64,000 nucleotides of DNA from Bacteroidota bacterium (lineage in GTDB: Bacteria; Bacteroidota; Bacteroidia; NS11-12g; UBA9320), in NCBI GenBank assembly GCA_013359235.1, contig JABWCE010000001.1:186001-250000 (forward strand), read 5' to 3'. This document shows, in pieces, positions 8,372-17,682 of this stretch (position 1 is its first letter; each line of letters opens with the position of its first letter). The position numbers and the translations under genes are program-made. The notes under the pieces were generated by a model. It saw only the letters and a program-made list of their open reading frames with translations. It did no database searches and was not told the DNA's origin.

Positions 8372-10132
8372 ATGAAAAATTTATTTCGTTTATTTAAATA
8401 TATTTTTAAAAGAGAACCATCCTTTTTAACAGATTCAATTTTTGAATTTTATTTACCGCATTGGATAAACAGAAAAACAACATTTTTATTAAAAAACAAA
8501 AAAACTTTATTGTACGTTGGGATTATTTTATTTGCATTCATTTTATTAATTTTATTAACTTTTTCTATCAAAATTGCTTTATTTTTCTTTATTCTTATTA
8601 ATGTGTTATTATTTCTATTTTTTAATTATATTGGACTCACAGTACTTATAGATAAGAACAAGGTTAATGAGAAAAAATTAACAGAATTAATTAAAAATCA
8701 AAAAAGTATTTTTATAGATTATGAGACATATTTAAATAATAATAATGCAACTTTATCAAACATAAAAAAATCTTACAAAAAAGACGATGAATTAGTTATT
8801 GGACAATTTGACACAGATGGTAGAGTTTATTCAGAGTACGGTATTTTGCCTTTTCAAATTATGGTTTCAAAAAATGAATTTGTTAAACGGTCACGTTACA
8901 AAATGTCCATAGTTATTAAAGAAGGAGTAGTTTTAGTTAAAAAAGAGTTCAATACAAAAAGAAAAGCATTTTTTAACGAACTTTTTTCAGTATTAACATT
9001 GCCAAATGAAATATTAAAACCTCATATTCATTCTTTTGATTTAAAGAATTTAATAATTTATAAATCTTTAATTTTGGGCGATACTCTTAGAAATGTAATT
9101 GTTAAAAATGGAGGTAAAATACTGAATGCAGATACAGATACAGAATTTAAAAATTCAAGTTTAACTAATACTCAAAAAATAAATTTAATACTAAAAAGAG
9201 GCACAGAAATAATTAAAAATATTATAAATGAAAACCAATATTTAAAATTTGAAGAAGAAATTAAAAAAATACATCATGCAGGCATAACAAATTTAAGTTT
9301 AACATTTGGGAATATTATACTTGAAGAAAATACAAAAAATTTAATAATGATTGATTATGAATCAACCTTACTTCATAAAAAAAGAACATTATTCTTTCAT
9401 TATTGTAAAAATAATGATTTGCTTAAGTATAATAATATTTTTTCACGCAACACTTTGGTAGAATCAGTTGCTCAAGAATTAATAAAAAGAGATTCCTTAA
9501 AATTTTCTTCGTTTTATGCCTCTATTAATTTTGGGAATGGCTTTTTTATTGGACCTTTTTGGGATAAAGAATCTGGTATCGGAAGATGGAATTTTTTCAA
9601 TAAGAATGTTTTACCAAAAATAGTATATGGAAAAAGGATATTAGACATGGGAACAAATAATTCATATTTGTCACTTCTTTTGATTAAGGAAGGGATGGCA
9701 AAGGAAGTTGTTTGCGTAGAACGTGACCCTATTTTTATAGAAAGAGCCAATTTAGTAAAAAAGATTTTCAATTGGCGAGATGATGTTGATTATCCAATTA
9801 GATTAATTGAAGGAGATATGTTTGACTTTACAAATGGGAAATATGGTTATGATTATGACATCATTACATTTTTCTGTTCGATATATTATTTAGAAGAAGA
9901 AAATATTAGAAAATTATTAAAATATTCAGCATTCAAAATTCCAGAAATAATTATTCAGAGTAATGACGGAACAAGAAAAGATGCCCCAGAAAACAAAAGT
10001 TATAAATCCTCTACTAATTTTCTTATTGAAACATTAAAAAATACAGGCTTTGAAATTATAAAAACTTATTATGGGAGAGGGTTTTCGAGACCCATTATAC
10101 ATGCAAGAAGTAAAGTTTATTTTAAAGACTAA
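8372..10132 (+). CDS. Membrane-anchored kinase-like domain fused to a methyltransferase
   Basis: A 586-residue fusion. Residues about 44-95 are hydrophobic and likely form two membrane segments. Residues about 150-345 resemble the lipopolysaccharide-kinase/RIO-like branch of the protein kinase fold: VLVKKEF could hold the ATP-contacting lysine, IHHAGITNLSLTFGNII (residues about 299-315) aligns with the catalytic loop, and MIDYES (about 326-331) with the DFG-like metal site. The usual catalytic Asp position reads Ser. Residues about 415-586 form a class I methyltransferase (RILDMGTNNSYLSLLL, then VERD). The pairing recalls WbdD of E. coli O9a, a chain-terminating methyltransferase-kinase, but with domains in opposite order. 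Function is inferred only. Confidence 0.6.
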   Translation: MKNLFRLFKYIFKREPSFLTDSIFEFYLPHWINRKTTFLLKNKKTLLYVGIILFAFILLILLTFSIKIALFFFILINVLLFLFFNYIGLTVLIDKNKVNEKKLTELIKNQKSIFIDYETYLNNNNATLSNIKKSYKKDDELVIGQFDTDGRVYSEYGILPFQIMVSKNEFVKRSRYKMSIVIKEGVVLVKKEFNTKRKAFFNELFSVLTLPNEILKPHIHSFDLKNLIIYKSLILGDTLRNVIVKNGGKILNADTDTEFKNSSLTNTQKINLILKRGTEIIKNIINENQYLKFEEEIKKIHHAGITNLSLTFGNIILEENTKNLIMIDYESTLLHKKRTLFFHYCKNNDLLKYNNIFSRNTLVESVAQELIKRDSLKFSSFYASINFGNGFFIGPFWDKESGIGRWNFFNKNVLPKIVYGKRILDMGTNNSYLSLLLIKEGMAKEVVCVERDPIFIERANLVKKIFNWRDDVDYPIRLIEGDMFDFTNGKYGYDYDIITFFCSIYYLEEENIRKLLKYSAFKIPEIIIQSNDGTRKDAPENKSYKSSTNFLIETLKNTGFEIIKTYYGRGFSRPIIHARSKVYFKD

Positions 10133-10146
10133 AAATTAATTTTTTT

Positions 10147-11376
10147 TTGATTACAAAACAAAAGATATTAGTTGTTTCAGCTGTTAATCCTTTCAGGTTT
10201 GATTCTGGACAATCAATGAGAGTTCATTATACTTTAAAGGCATTAAGTGAAAGATTTTTTATTACTTTATTGTTATTAGGAAATAAAAATGAACTGATTA
10301 AATCTAATATAAAAAATTTAGAAATAATTATAATTCCAAGAATTTATCAATCAAAAAAACTATTTAACATTATTTTAAGATTTTGTGGGCTTATTTACAC
10401 AATTTTCACTAGTTTAAAATTTTCAAATTTTATTATTAATTATGTAGAATTTACACCTAAAAGAGTTTTAAAACATGTTAACCTATTAAATTATAAAATC
10501 ATATTATTTGAATATTGGCATTTTACTTCCTTAGCAAAACTAGTAAAAAAATTAAATATTTTTTCAATTGTTGATACACATAATGTTTTATGGCAAACAT
10601 ATAAGGTTAGTTTAGAATCATCATTTTTACCTACATTTATAAGTAAATACTACATTAATAAATATAAAAAATATGAAGAAAACTATGCACTTAAATTTTT
10701 TGATATAATAATAGCGATCAATTTTCTTGAAAAAAAATATTTTGAAACCATCATAAATTCAAATCAAAAAACATTATTCTGTCCCATGGGGATTGATTTA
10801 AACAAATGGCCTAATCTAAATTTAACTGAAAAGAATGAAGCTTCAATTTTTTTCTATGGAGGAATTGGCTCAAAACATAATGAAACAGCAGTAAAATTTT
10901 TAATTAATGATGTTTTCCCGTTAATAATAAAAGAAATTCCTTTTTTCAAAATTTACATAATAGGAAGTAAACCAAGTGAAGAAATTAAAAAATTGAATAA
11001 TGACCAAAACATAATTATAACTGGTTTTGTCGATAATCCAAATTTGATTTTTAACAAACTTGGTATTGCAGTTATCCCATGGAAAGGAACTTATGGTTTT
11101 CGCAGTAGAATTATAGAAATTATGTCATCTGGTAATTTGGTAATTACATCAAAAGACGCTTTATACGGAATGGGTTTTGAAGATGGTAAAGATGTTGTAT
11201 TTGTTGAAGGCAACGACCCAAAATTGTGGTCTGATACTATAATTAATCAATATAAAAATAACACTAATACTAAATCAATTGTTAACAATGCTCTTATGAA
11301 AGTTAATAATCTTTACTCTTATGATAAATCTTATAGAATTCTTGTTGAGAATATATATAAAAAAATAAATTTATAA
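10147..11376 (+). CDS. GT4-family glycosyltransferase
   Basis: A retaining GT-B glycosyltransferase of 409 residues. The N-terminal half starts at once with VSAVNPFRFDSGQSMR. The donor-binding half shows FFYGGIGSKHN, IYIIGSKP, ITGFVD and the end-loop region GFRSRIIEIMSSGN. The start is TTG at 10147 after a poly-T run; the next in-frame ATG (Met of SMRVHY) would delete the first strand of the fold, so TTG is preferred. Its stop overlaps the next ATG (TAATG). Sugar specificity is unknown. Confidence 0.8.
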   Translation: MITKQKILVVSAVNPFRFDSGQSMRVHYTLKALSERFFITLLLLGNKNELIKSNIKNLEIIIIPRIYQSKKLFNIILRFCGLIYTIFTSLKFSNFIINYVEFTPKRVLKHVNLLNYKIILFEYWHFTSLAKLVKKLNIFSIVDTHNVLWQTYKVSLESSFLPTFISKYYINKYKKYEENYALKFFDIIIAINFLEKKYFETIINSNQKTLFCPMGIDLNKWPNLNLTEKNEASIFFYGGIGSKHNETAVKFLINDVFPLIIKEIPFFKIYIIGSKPSEEIKKLNNDQNIIITGFVDNPNLIFNKLGIAVIPWKGTYGFRSRIIEIMSSGNLVITSKDALYGMGFEDGKDVVFVEGNDPKLWSDTIINQYKNNTNTKSIVNNALMKVNNLYSYDKSYRILVENIYKKINL

Positions 11377-12548
11377 TGAGATTAAGCGATAAAAAACTTA
11401 TAATATTTTCACATAAAGAGTGTTGGGAAGATAAAAATCATCCTTCAGGATATAGTACTAAAGGGGGTTTTCCAATACAAATTTCTGCTATTTCAGCATT
11501 ATTCAAAGAAACTGAACTAATTAATTTGGTATATCCCAGTTCGACTAAGCCTAATGGTACAATTCCAATAAAAGGTCATAATTTAATTATAAAACCTTTA
11601 ATTGCTCCTAAATCAAAAGGCATTTTTAGAAAGTTTCATATATTATTTTACTTAGTCCCTAAAAATTTTTTTAAAATAATTAAGTCTATAAATGATGCTG
11701 ATATAATTCATTGCATGGTACCAGGCGACTTGGGTATGGTTGGTTTAATTTTTTGTATTATCCTTAAGAAGAAAACAATTGTGAGACACTGTGGAACTTG
11801 GGGAACCAAAGATACCCTTTCTGATAAAATATTAATTTGGTTGTTAGAAAATTATTCCGGAAAAAATTTAATTACATTAGCAACAGGAGGTGGAAATATG
11901 CCTCCATCAAATAGAAATAATTCAATACATTGGATATTTTCAACCACAATTTATAATAATGATTTTAATTCTATAAAACAAAAACAGATTATTAACACCA
12001 ACAATTATCAATTTGCTTATGTTGGAAGATTATCAAAAGATAAAAATATTCATTTTTCTATTTTGGTTTTTTCTAAACTTTTATCAAAATTTCCTAATTC
12101 ACATTTTCATATTATTGGAGAAGGTGAATATAAGGACTATTTAATGAAATATTCTAGTAGTTTAAATATTTCAAAATATATTACCTTCCATGGAAATTTA
12201 CCCAATAAAATCATTTTAACAACTCTTCAAAAATTTGATATATTTTTATTTCCAACAAAAACAAAAGAAGGATTTCCTAAGGCTTTAATTGAAGCTATGG
12301 CAGTTGGATTAATAATTTTTGCATCAAATATTTCTGTAATACCATTTTTATTACATGACAATAAAAGTGGTTTCGTTATTGAGGATTTTAATGTAGAAAA
12401 TACTTGTTCTAAAATTATTGGTGTACTAAGTTCACAACAAATATTGAAAGAAACAATTAATAATGCCCAACTATTAGCTAAAAATTATTCAGTAGAGAAT
12501 TGGCAAAATGAGTTTGAAAGTAAAGTAAAATTACTTTACGCTAGCTAA
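11376..12548 (+). CDS. GT4-family glycosyltransferase
   Basis: Glycosyltransferase family 4 protein of 390 residues. The C-terminal domain has FAYVGRLSKDKN, FHIIGEG, ITFHGNLPNK and the canonical motif EGFPKALIEAMA (about residues 298-309), in which the two Glu residues of the E-x7-E motif contact the nucleotide sugar. It begins inside the stop codon of the preceding transferase, so the two are probably co-translated. Donor sugar is not predictable. Confidence 0.9.
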   Translation: MRLSDKKLIIFSHKECWEDKNHPSGYSTKGGFPIQISAISALFKETELINLVYPSSTKPNGTIPIKGHNLIIKPLIAPKSKGIFRKFHILFYLVPKNFFKIIKSINDADIIHCMVPGDLGMVGLIFCIILKKKTIVRHCGTWGTKDTLSDKILIWLLENYSGKNLITLATGGGNMPPSNRNNSIHWIFSTTIYNNDFNSIKQKQIINTNNYQFAYVGRLSKDKNIHFSILVFSKLLSKFPNSHFHIIGEGEYKDYLMKYSSSLNISKYITFHGNLPNKIILTTLQKFDIFLFPTKTKEGFPKALIEAMAVGLIIFASNISVIPFLLHDNKSGFVIEDFNVENTCSKIIGVLSSQQILKETINNAQLLAKNYSVENWQNEFESKVKLLYAS

Positions 12549-12621
12549 TTTATATTCTTAAAAAATATTATTTATCAATAAAATTAGTAATATTCAATTA
12601 CTATAAATAATAATAATACAA

Positions 12622-13980
12622 TTGAGTAGACGATTAAAAATAATGTGGATTTTAATGCATATCTCATTAGGAGTTATTTATGCTTTCTTCAATCCAATTA
12701 CAATATTTTTAGAATTGATTGCTTTTATTTTAGGACTATATTTTGCTGTTACTAAAGGAAATTCGCAAATTCAATTTATGCAATGTTTAGTTTATCTTGT
12801 AAGTATTGAAATAGCCACACGATCACAAGATATTTTACCTCATGAATTCGTCAAATACGGTATTTCAATTTTGATGATTGTTTACTTACTTGTAAATTCT
12901 AAAGAATTAAAAACTGAAAAATATACGTGGCTGGCATTATTATACTTTTTTTTATTATTGCCTTCACTTCTAATAGGAGAATACGACGAGTTAGAAAAAC
13001 CTATTAATGTAATTTCATTTTCGTTATCAGGTCCCATATCATTAGCTGTTTCATGTTCTTTTTTTTCACGTTATACTTTGACAATAAATAATTTATTAAG
13101 AGTTTTATCCTTTGCATTATATCCAATTATATTATCTCTATTATATATTATTATAAAAGCACCTAATATTAAAGATATAGAATGGGCATTGGGGGCTAAT
13201 TTTGAATCATCTGCACACATGACTGGACCCAATCAAATTAGTTCAATTTTCGGATTGGGATTATTTATTTTATTTTTTACAATATACAATAAATTTTACT
13301 TTAGTGGATACAGATTTATTGATATATTATTTTTTGGCATTCTTCTTTTTAGAACAATTTTACTTTTTTCGAGAGGAGGTTTAATAAGTGGATTTTTAGC
13401 AATAATTACATTATACATATTTGATATACTTTTAAAAAGTAAAAATGCATCTGAAAAATTTAATAAAATTTTTCAAGTTATAATTTTTATTGTTTTATCT
13501 ATACTTTTATTTAACATCGTTAACGACATAACAAATGGCACTTTGTATAAAAGATATCGTGGAGAAAAAGCAAATACCGAAATTACAGGAGAAATAGATT
13601 ATTTTTCTAATAGAGAGCAAATTATAGATTCTGATATTAATATTTTTTTACAAAATCCTATATTTGGCATTGGACCTGGCTTAGGTAAACACTACAGAGA
13701 TAAATATTTGGGGTGGGGAGCATCAGCACATACCGAACTTACAAGGTTGCTGGCCGAACATGGTTTATTAGGAATTTTAGCTGCCATTATTATAATTTAT
13801 TTATCAATTGTTTCAATAAAAAAAAATAAAAAAATAGGAATTCCCATAGTTGCTTCATTAATCGTATTAAGTATATCTACATCGTTCCACGCAGCAATGA
13901 GGTTAGCTATGGTTGGTTTTATTTTTGGTTTAAGCCAATTAACCATAAAATCAAATTCAAATAAAAAAAACTATGTGTAA
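12622..13980 (+). CDS. Wzy-type O-antigen polymerase / O-antigen ligase family
   Basis: A polytopic membrane protein of 452 residues with about 10 to 12 hydrophobic segments. The large loop contains SRGGLISG and then NPIFGIGPG...HTELTRLLAEHGLLG, the pattern of the Wzy_C/O-antigen ligase domain with its conserved Arg and His residues. It should polymerise flipped repeat units in the periplasm. The frame opens with TTG at 12622; an ATG eight codons inside (12643) is a reasonable alternative start. The end overlaps the following gene by eight bases. Confidence 0.87.
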   Translation: MSRRLKIMWILMHISLGVIYAFFNPITIFLELIAFILGLYFAVTKGNSQIQFMQCLVYLVSIEIATRSQDILPHEFVKYGISILMIVYLLVNSKELKTEKYTWLALLYFFLLLPSLLIGEYDELEKPINVISFSLSGPISLAVSCSFFSRYTLTINNLLRVLSFALYPIILSLLYIIIKAPNIKDIEWALGANFESSAHMTGPNQISSIFGLGLFILFFTIYNKFYFSGYRFIDILFFGILLFRTILLFSRGGLISGFLAIITLYIFDILLKSKNASEKFNKIFQVIIFIVLSILLFNIVNDITNGTLYKRYRGEKANTEITGEIDYFSNREQIIDSDINIFLQNPIFGIGPGLGKHYRDKYLGWGASAHTELTRLLAEHGLLGILAAIIIIYLSIVSIKKNKKIGIPIVASLIVLSISTSFHAAMRLAMVGFIFGLSQLTIKSNSNKKNYV

Positions 13981-15103
13981 AAAAATAAAGATATTAAATC
14001 TAAGCAGTCATTTAGGCATTGGAGGCTCAGAAATTCAACTTAGATTAGTTTCATTATCACTATCACAAAAAAAATATGAAATGGCTATATTAATATATAA
14101 TAATAGCGATCACTTTGTTTTTAATGATGAGTTGAGAAAAAAAGGAATAAAAATTTATCAATCTAATTTTAATAACTCATTATTAAAACTTATTCATACT
14201 CTTTATGTAATTATTACTTTTAAACCTAAAATTATACATTCTTGGAATTCTTATATTAATCCCATTGCTTATTTTTTGGGCAAATTGTTTTTCGTTAAAA
14301 AAATTATAGGATCAGTAAGAGGAAGCCCAAAAAACGAATTTATCAGATATAAAAGTTGGAGAAAAAAATTATACTTACTAGGGAATAATATCGTAGTAAA
14401 TTCAAATGAAATTATTAAAGAATTAAAAGAAATTGGACTGAAAACAAACAATGCAATTTATATTCCTAATTTAATTGAAGAAAGTAAAAAATCAGATAAT
14501 AAAACTAAAGAAAATTACATAAAAGAATATAAAATTTCTAAAAATGATTTTGTTTTTGTTAATGTTGGAAATTACAGAAAAGAAAAAAATCAAAAATTTC
14601 TTATAGAAATAATAAACTACTTATCACATTCAATATCAAATATTAAATGTCTAATAGTTGGTCAAACAATAGCTGGACAAGAAAATGTATATTATGAATT
14701 GTGTAATTTAATAGATAAATATGGCTTACAAGAAAAAGTAATTTTAACCGGATTTATTAAGGATACAGCTTCAATAATAGATTTAGCAGATATTTATATT
14801 CATACTTCAATAAGTGAAGGAACATCTAATGCTTTATTAGAAGCAATGCAATTAGGAAAATGTATAGTCACAACTGAAATTGGAGGTGCAAAAGATTTAA
14901 TTATACAAAATGAAAATGGTATAATTCTTCCTTGTAATAATTTAAATGAAAATCTTGATGTAATAAATTTTTCAAATAAATTGATAGAATTATTCCATAA
15001 TAAAACATTAAGAGAATCACTTGGTAAAAATGCAAATATTTTTATAAAAGAAAACTTTAAACATTCAAATATTATTTGTTTATATGACAAAATTTATAAT
15101 TAG
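13973..15103 (+). CDS. GT4-family glycosyltransferase
   Basis: GT4 protein of 376 residues. The acceptor half begins with ILNLSSHLGIGGSEIQL, the donor half has FVNVGNYRKEKN, CLIVGQ, VILTGFIKD and the motif EGTSNALLEAMQLGK (residues about 281-295). The ATG at 13973 overlaps the end of wzy by eight bases. It belongs with the cluster that assembles the repeat unit on the cytoplasmic face; donor unknown. Confidence 0.9.
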   Translation: MCKKIKILNLSSHLGIGGSEIQLRLVSLSLSQKKYEMAILIYNNSDHFVFNDELRKKGIKIYQSNFNNSLLKLIHTLYVIITFKPKIIHSWNSYINPIAYFLGKLFFVKKIIGSVRGSPKNEFIRYKSWRKKLYLLGNNIVVNSNEIIKELKEIGLKTNNAIYIPNLIEESKKSDNKTKENYIKEYKISKNDFVFVNVGNYRKEKNQKFLIEIINYLSHSISNIKCLIVGQTIAGQENVYYELCNLIDKYGLQEKVILTGFIKDTASIIDLADIYIHTSISEGTSNALLEAMQLGKCIVTTEIGGAKDLIIQNENGIILPCNNLNENLDVINFSNKLIELFHNKTLRESLGKNANIFIKENFKHSNIICLYDKIYN

Positions 15104-15109
15104 ATTGAT

Positions 15110-15877
15110 ATGTTTCGTATAGAAATAAAAGATAGTTTAGCTAAGATATATTTTTGCAAAACTGAAAATCGGAATGCGCTTTCAATTGAAGCTTTAGATG
15201 CACTTATCAATATTATTAAAGAGTTAAATAACGATTTAGGCATAAAAACTATATCAATTTTTAGTGAATTGAATAATGTTTTTGTATCAGGGGCAGATAT
15301 TCGTGAATTTAGTAAATTTCGCTATAAAGAAGGAAAAGATTATGGAAAAAAAGGGCATCTTTTGATGAATACTATCGAAAATTCAAATAAACCAATAATT
15401 GCAGCAATTAATGGCTATGCCGTTGGAGGTGGTTTTGAATTGGCATTAGCTTGTCATATTAAATTTGCAACCGAAAATGCTAAATTTGGGTTTCCGGAAG
15501 TTAAACTTGGAATTTTACCTGGGTTTGGTGGTAGTCAAAGAATTTTTGATTACGTAGGAAAAAGTATTGCAACTGATTTGATATTGACAGGAAAAATTAT
15601 TGATGTTGATGTTGCTTCTAAATATAGTTTAATAAATTATTTAGTAGATTCGAACAACTTAGAAATTGAAATTGAAAAATATGCATTAGAGCTAGCATCT
15701 AACTCTAGTACAGGAATTAAATTTGCAATTAAAAGTATAAACAATAGATTTAACAAAGTAAGAACTAATGCATTAAATCACGAAATTGAATATTTAGCAG
15801 AATGTATGAATAACAAAGATTTCATTGAAGGAACATCAGCTTTTTTGCAAAAAAGAAAACAAAATTTTAATGATTAA
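15110..15877 (+). CDS. Crotonase family (enoyl-CoA hydratase/isomerase) protein
   Basis: A 255-residue crotonase-fold protein. The oxyanion-hole segments GADIREF (about residue 62) and GYAVGGGFELALAC (about 102-114) are present, and both catalytic Glu positions of enoyl-CoA hydratase are kept (Glu110 and Glu130 in FPEVKLGILPGFGG). A hydratase activity is therefore plausible. It is unusual in a polysaccharide locus, sits in tight spacing between a GT4 gene and a deacetylase gene, and may provide a hydroxyacyl-CoA for sugar N- or O-acylation. That role is inference. Confidence 0.85.
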   Translation: MFRIEIKDSLAKIYFCKTENRNALSIEALDALINIIKELNNDLGIKTISIFSELNNVFVSGADIREFSKFRYKEGKDYGKKGHLLMNTIENSNKPIIAAINGYAVGGGFELALACHIKFATENAKFGFPEVKLGILPGFGGSQRIFDYVGKSIATDLILTGKIIDVDVASKYSLINYLVDSNNLEIEIEKYALELASNSSTGIKFAIKSINNRFNKVRTNALNHEIEYLAECMNNKDFIEGTSAFLQKRKQNFND

Positions 15878-16781
15878 TAGTGTAACTTATTTTCTTGATA
15901 AAATAGTTGGTAATTATAAAGGAGGGTTTGTTATAGCGTACCATCAAATTTCAGAAAATAGATTTATTGAACATCAACAATTATTTGAAAAATTAGAAGC
16001 TATTCCGCTAATTGAATTACTTAAAAGGAATAAAAACGGACTGAATACAAAAGGTTTATATTCTATAACAATAGATGATGCTTATGAAAATACTATTGAA
16101 CCTCTTACACAAAATCTTAAAGTTCCTATAACAATTTTTGTTCAAACAGATTATATTAAAGGGATTATTCCTGACTTTGTAAAATTTTATATTTATCAAG
16201 ATTTATCAAATTTAGATATAGTAAAAAATGAATATTTTAATAAATTTTCAATTGCTATTGATAATTTTTTTTCAGAGTTGAAATTAATTCTCTATTCACA
16301 AAAAACTTCACAATTTAACAAATTTTGCGAACATTATGCCGATTTTTTAAAAACAAATAATTTTATATCAGATGAATCAATGAAAAATTTCTTACCTTCA
16401 ATTGGTCCATTGTTAATTAGCAAATTATCAAAAAACGAATTAATATCATTTGAAAGTCACGGAAAATCGCATCAACCAGTTTCTGCACTTACAAAAGATG
16501 AGCTATCACATGAATTAAAATCTAGCATTAATGAAATATTGCAACTCACCGGTAAGGTTTCTAAAATATTTTGCTATCCTTATGGACAACAAATTTCAAT
16601 AGGAAACATTGCACCTGAATTAGTCTCATTGTTATTTGAATTTGCAGTTACAATGAACCCTGGAAGGATTAAATCATCAAATCCTTATTTAATTCCTCGT
16701 ATCCCCTTTTTTGAAAAAGATTATAAATTAAGAGCTTTAGCCAAAATCTCTACTTTATTTTATAAACAAAATGGCTATTAG
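15870..16781 (+). CDS. Polysaccharide deacetylase family protein
   Basis: NodB-like carbohydrate esterase family 4 protein, 303 residues from the ATG at 15870. An upstream in-frame ATG at 15825 would overlap the crotonase by 53 bases, so the later start (eight-base overlap) is preferred. Motif 1 appears as ITIDDAY with Asp69/Asp70, and motif 2 as SHGKSH with His197 and His201, the metal ligands. FCYPYGQ and LIPRIPF follow as later motifs. It should remove an N-acetyl or other acyl group from a sugar of the polymer or its lipid-linked precursor. No signal peptide is seen, so it likely acts in the cytoplasm. Confidence 0.8.
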   Translation: MINSVTYFLDKIVGNYKGGFVIAYHQISENRFIEHQQLFEKLEAIPLIELLKRNKNGLNTKGLYSITIDDAYENTIEPLTQNLKVPITIFVQTDYIKGIIPDFVKFYIYQDLSNLDIVKNEYFNKFSIAIDNFFSELKLILYSQKTSQFNKFCEHYADFLKTNNFISDESMKNFLPSIGPLLISKLSKNELISFESHGKSHQPVSALTKDELSHELKSSINEILQLTGKVSKIFCYPYGQQISIGNIAPELVSLLFEFAVTMNPGRIKSSNPYLIPRIPFFEKDYKLRALAKISTLFYKQNGY

Positions 16782-17682
16782 ATTTATTTCAGATAAAGAT
16801 TATGAATTACTTAAATTGTTCTTTTATCAATCAAATAAAATTGTATATTCATTAGAAGAATTCAAAAACCGTTATTCAAATAACGATTCAAGACTAAGTA
16901 TGATTTATGAAATTGACGAAACTAATGAAATTGCTGCATTTTTAGGTGTTTTTATTGAAAAAGCATCTGTAAATAATAATAAAGTAATTGCTTGCCAATT
17001 TGTTGATGGTTTAACTAATCCAAAATTCAGAGGAAAAGGATATTTTAAAATTTTGGCATTAAAAGTATTTGATGAATGCAAAAATTATGGCTGTTCTTTT
17101 ATTTTTGGTTTCCCAAACAAGATGGCTTATCCTGTTTGGAAAAAATTAGGTTGGGTGTTTAAGGAAAATATGAAAATTATAAATTTTTATATTCCAACTT
17201 TTCCACTTTCTCTATTTTTTAGTAAAAGTAAAATAACTATGAAAATATTCAATTTAATAAAAAAATTCGAGAAAAATTCTGATTCTTTAAGTTATTTCAC
17301 CACAACTAAAGAAAATAAAGATTTTATAATACATGATTTAAAATTTTTTAATAGAAAAGTTCGAGATAATAAGCAAATAATAACAATTGACAATGTGAAA
17401 CTTGTTGTAAAATTTGACAAATCTCTTAAAGTGGGATTAATTTCGGATATTAATGATAGACACACTTTTTTAAGTATATTAAAGAAATTAAAAACTCTAT
17501 GTTTTTTTTCTGGAATTGTTAGACTGGATTTTATACTTCACCCCAATAATACCTTGTTGCGATTTTTTGATAATGAAAAAAACGTTTCAAAACATACCGT
17601 ACCGGTAGGTTTTTGGGAAATAAACAAATTGTTTGATTTTGAAAATTTTGAATTTAATTTAATAGATTTTGACACATACTGA
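16771..17682 (+). CDS. GNAT-family acyltransferase with C-terminal extension
   Basis: Residues about 1-140 match the GCN5-related N-acetyltransferase fold: the acetyl-CoA loop appears as FRGKGYFKILA (residues about 86-96), followed by NKMAYPVWKKLGW, the usual final strand-helix pattern. The remaining ~160 residues have no clear match. It overlaps the deacetylase gene by 11 bases. Deacetylation followed by re-acylation with another acyl group is a coherent reading of the crotonase-deacetylase-GNAT trio, but is not proven by sequence. Confidence 0.75.
   Translation: MAIRFISDKDYELLKLFFYQSNKIVYSLEEFKNRYSNNDSRLSMIYEIDETNEIAAFLGVFIEKASVNNNKVIACQFVDGLTNPKFRGKGYFKILALKVFDECKNYGCSFIFGFPNKMAYPVWKKLGWVFKENMKIINFYIPTFPLSLFFSKSKITMKIFNLIKKFEKNSDSLSYFTTTKENKDFIIHDLKFFNRKVRDNKQIITIDNVKLVVKFDKSLKVGLISDINDRHTFLSILKKLKTLCFFSGIVRLDFILHPNNTLLRFFDNEKNVSKHTVPVGFWEINKLFDFENFEFNLIDFDTY

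Noticed and set aside
15825-15869. Longer start for the deacetylase gene
   Set aside because: It would overlap the crotonase gene by 53 bases, and the extra residues are merely the crotonase end read in another frame.
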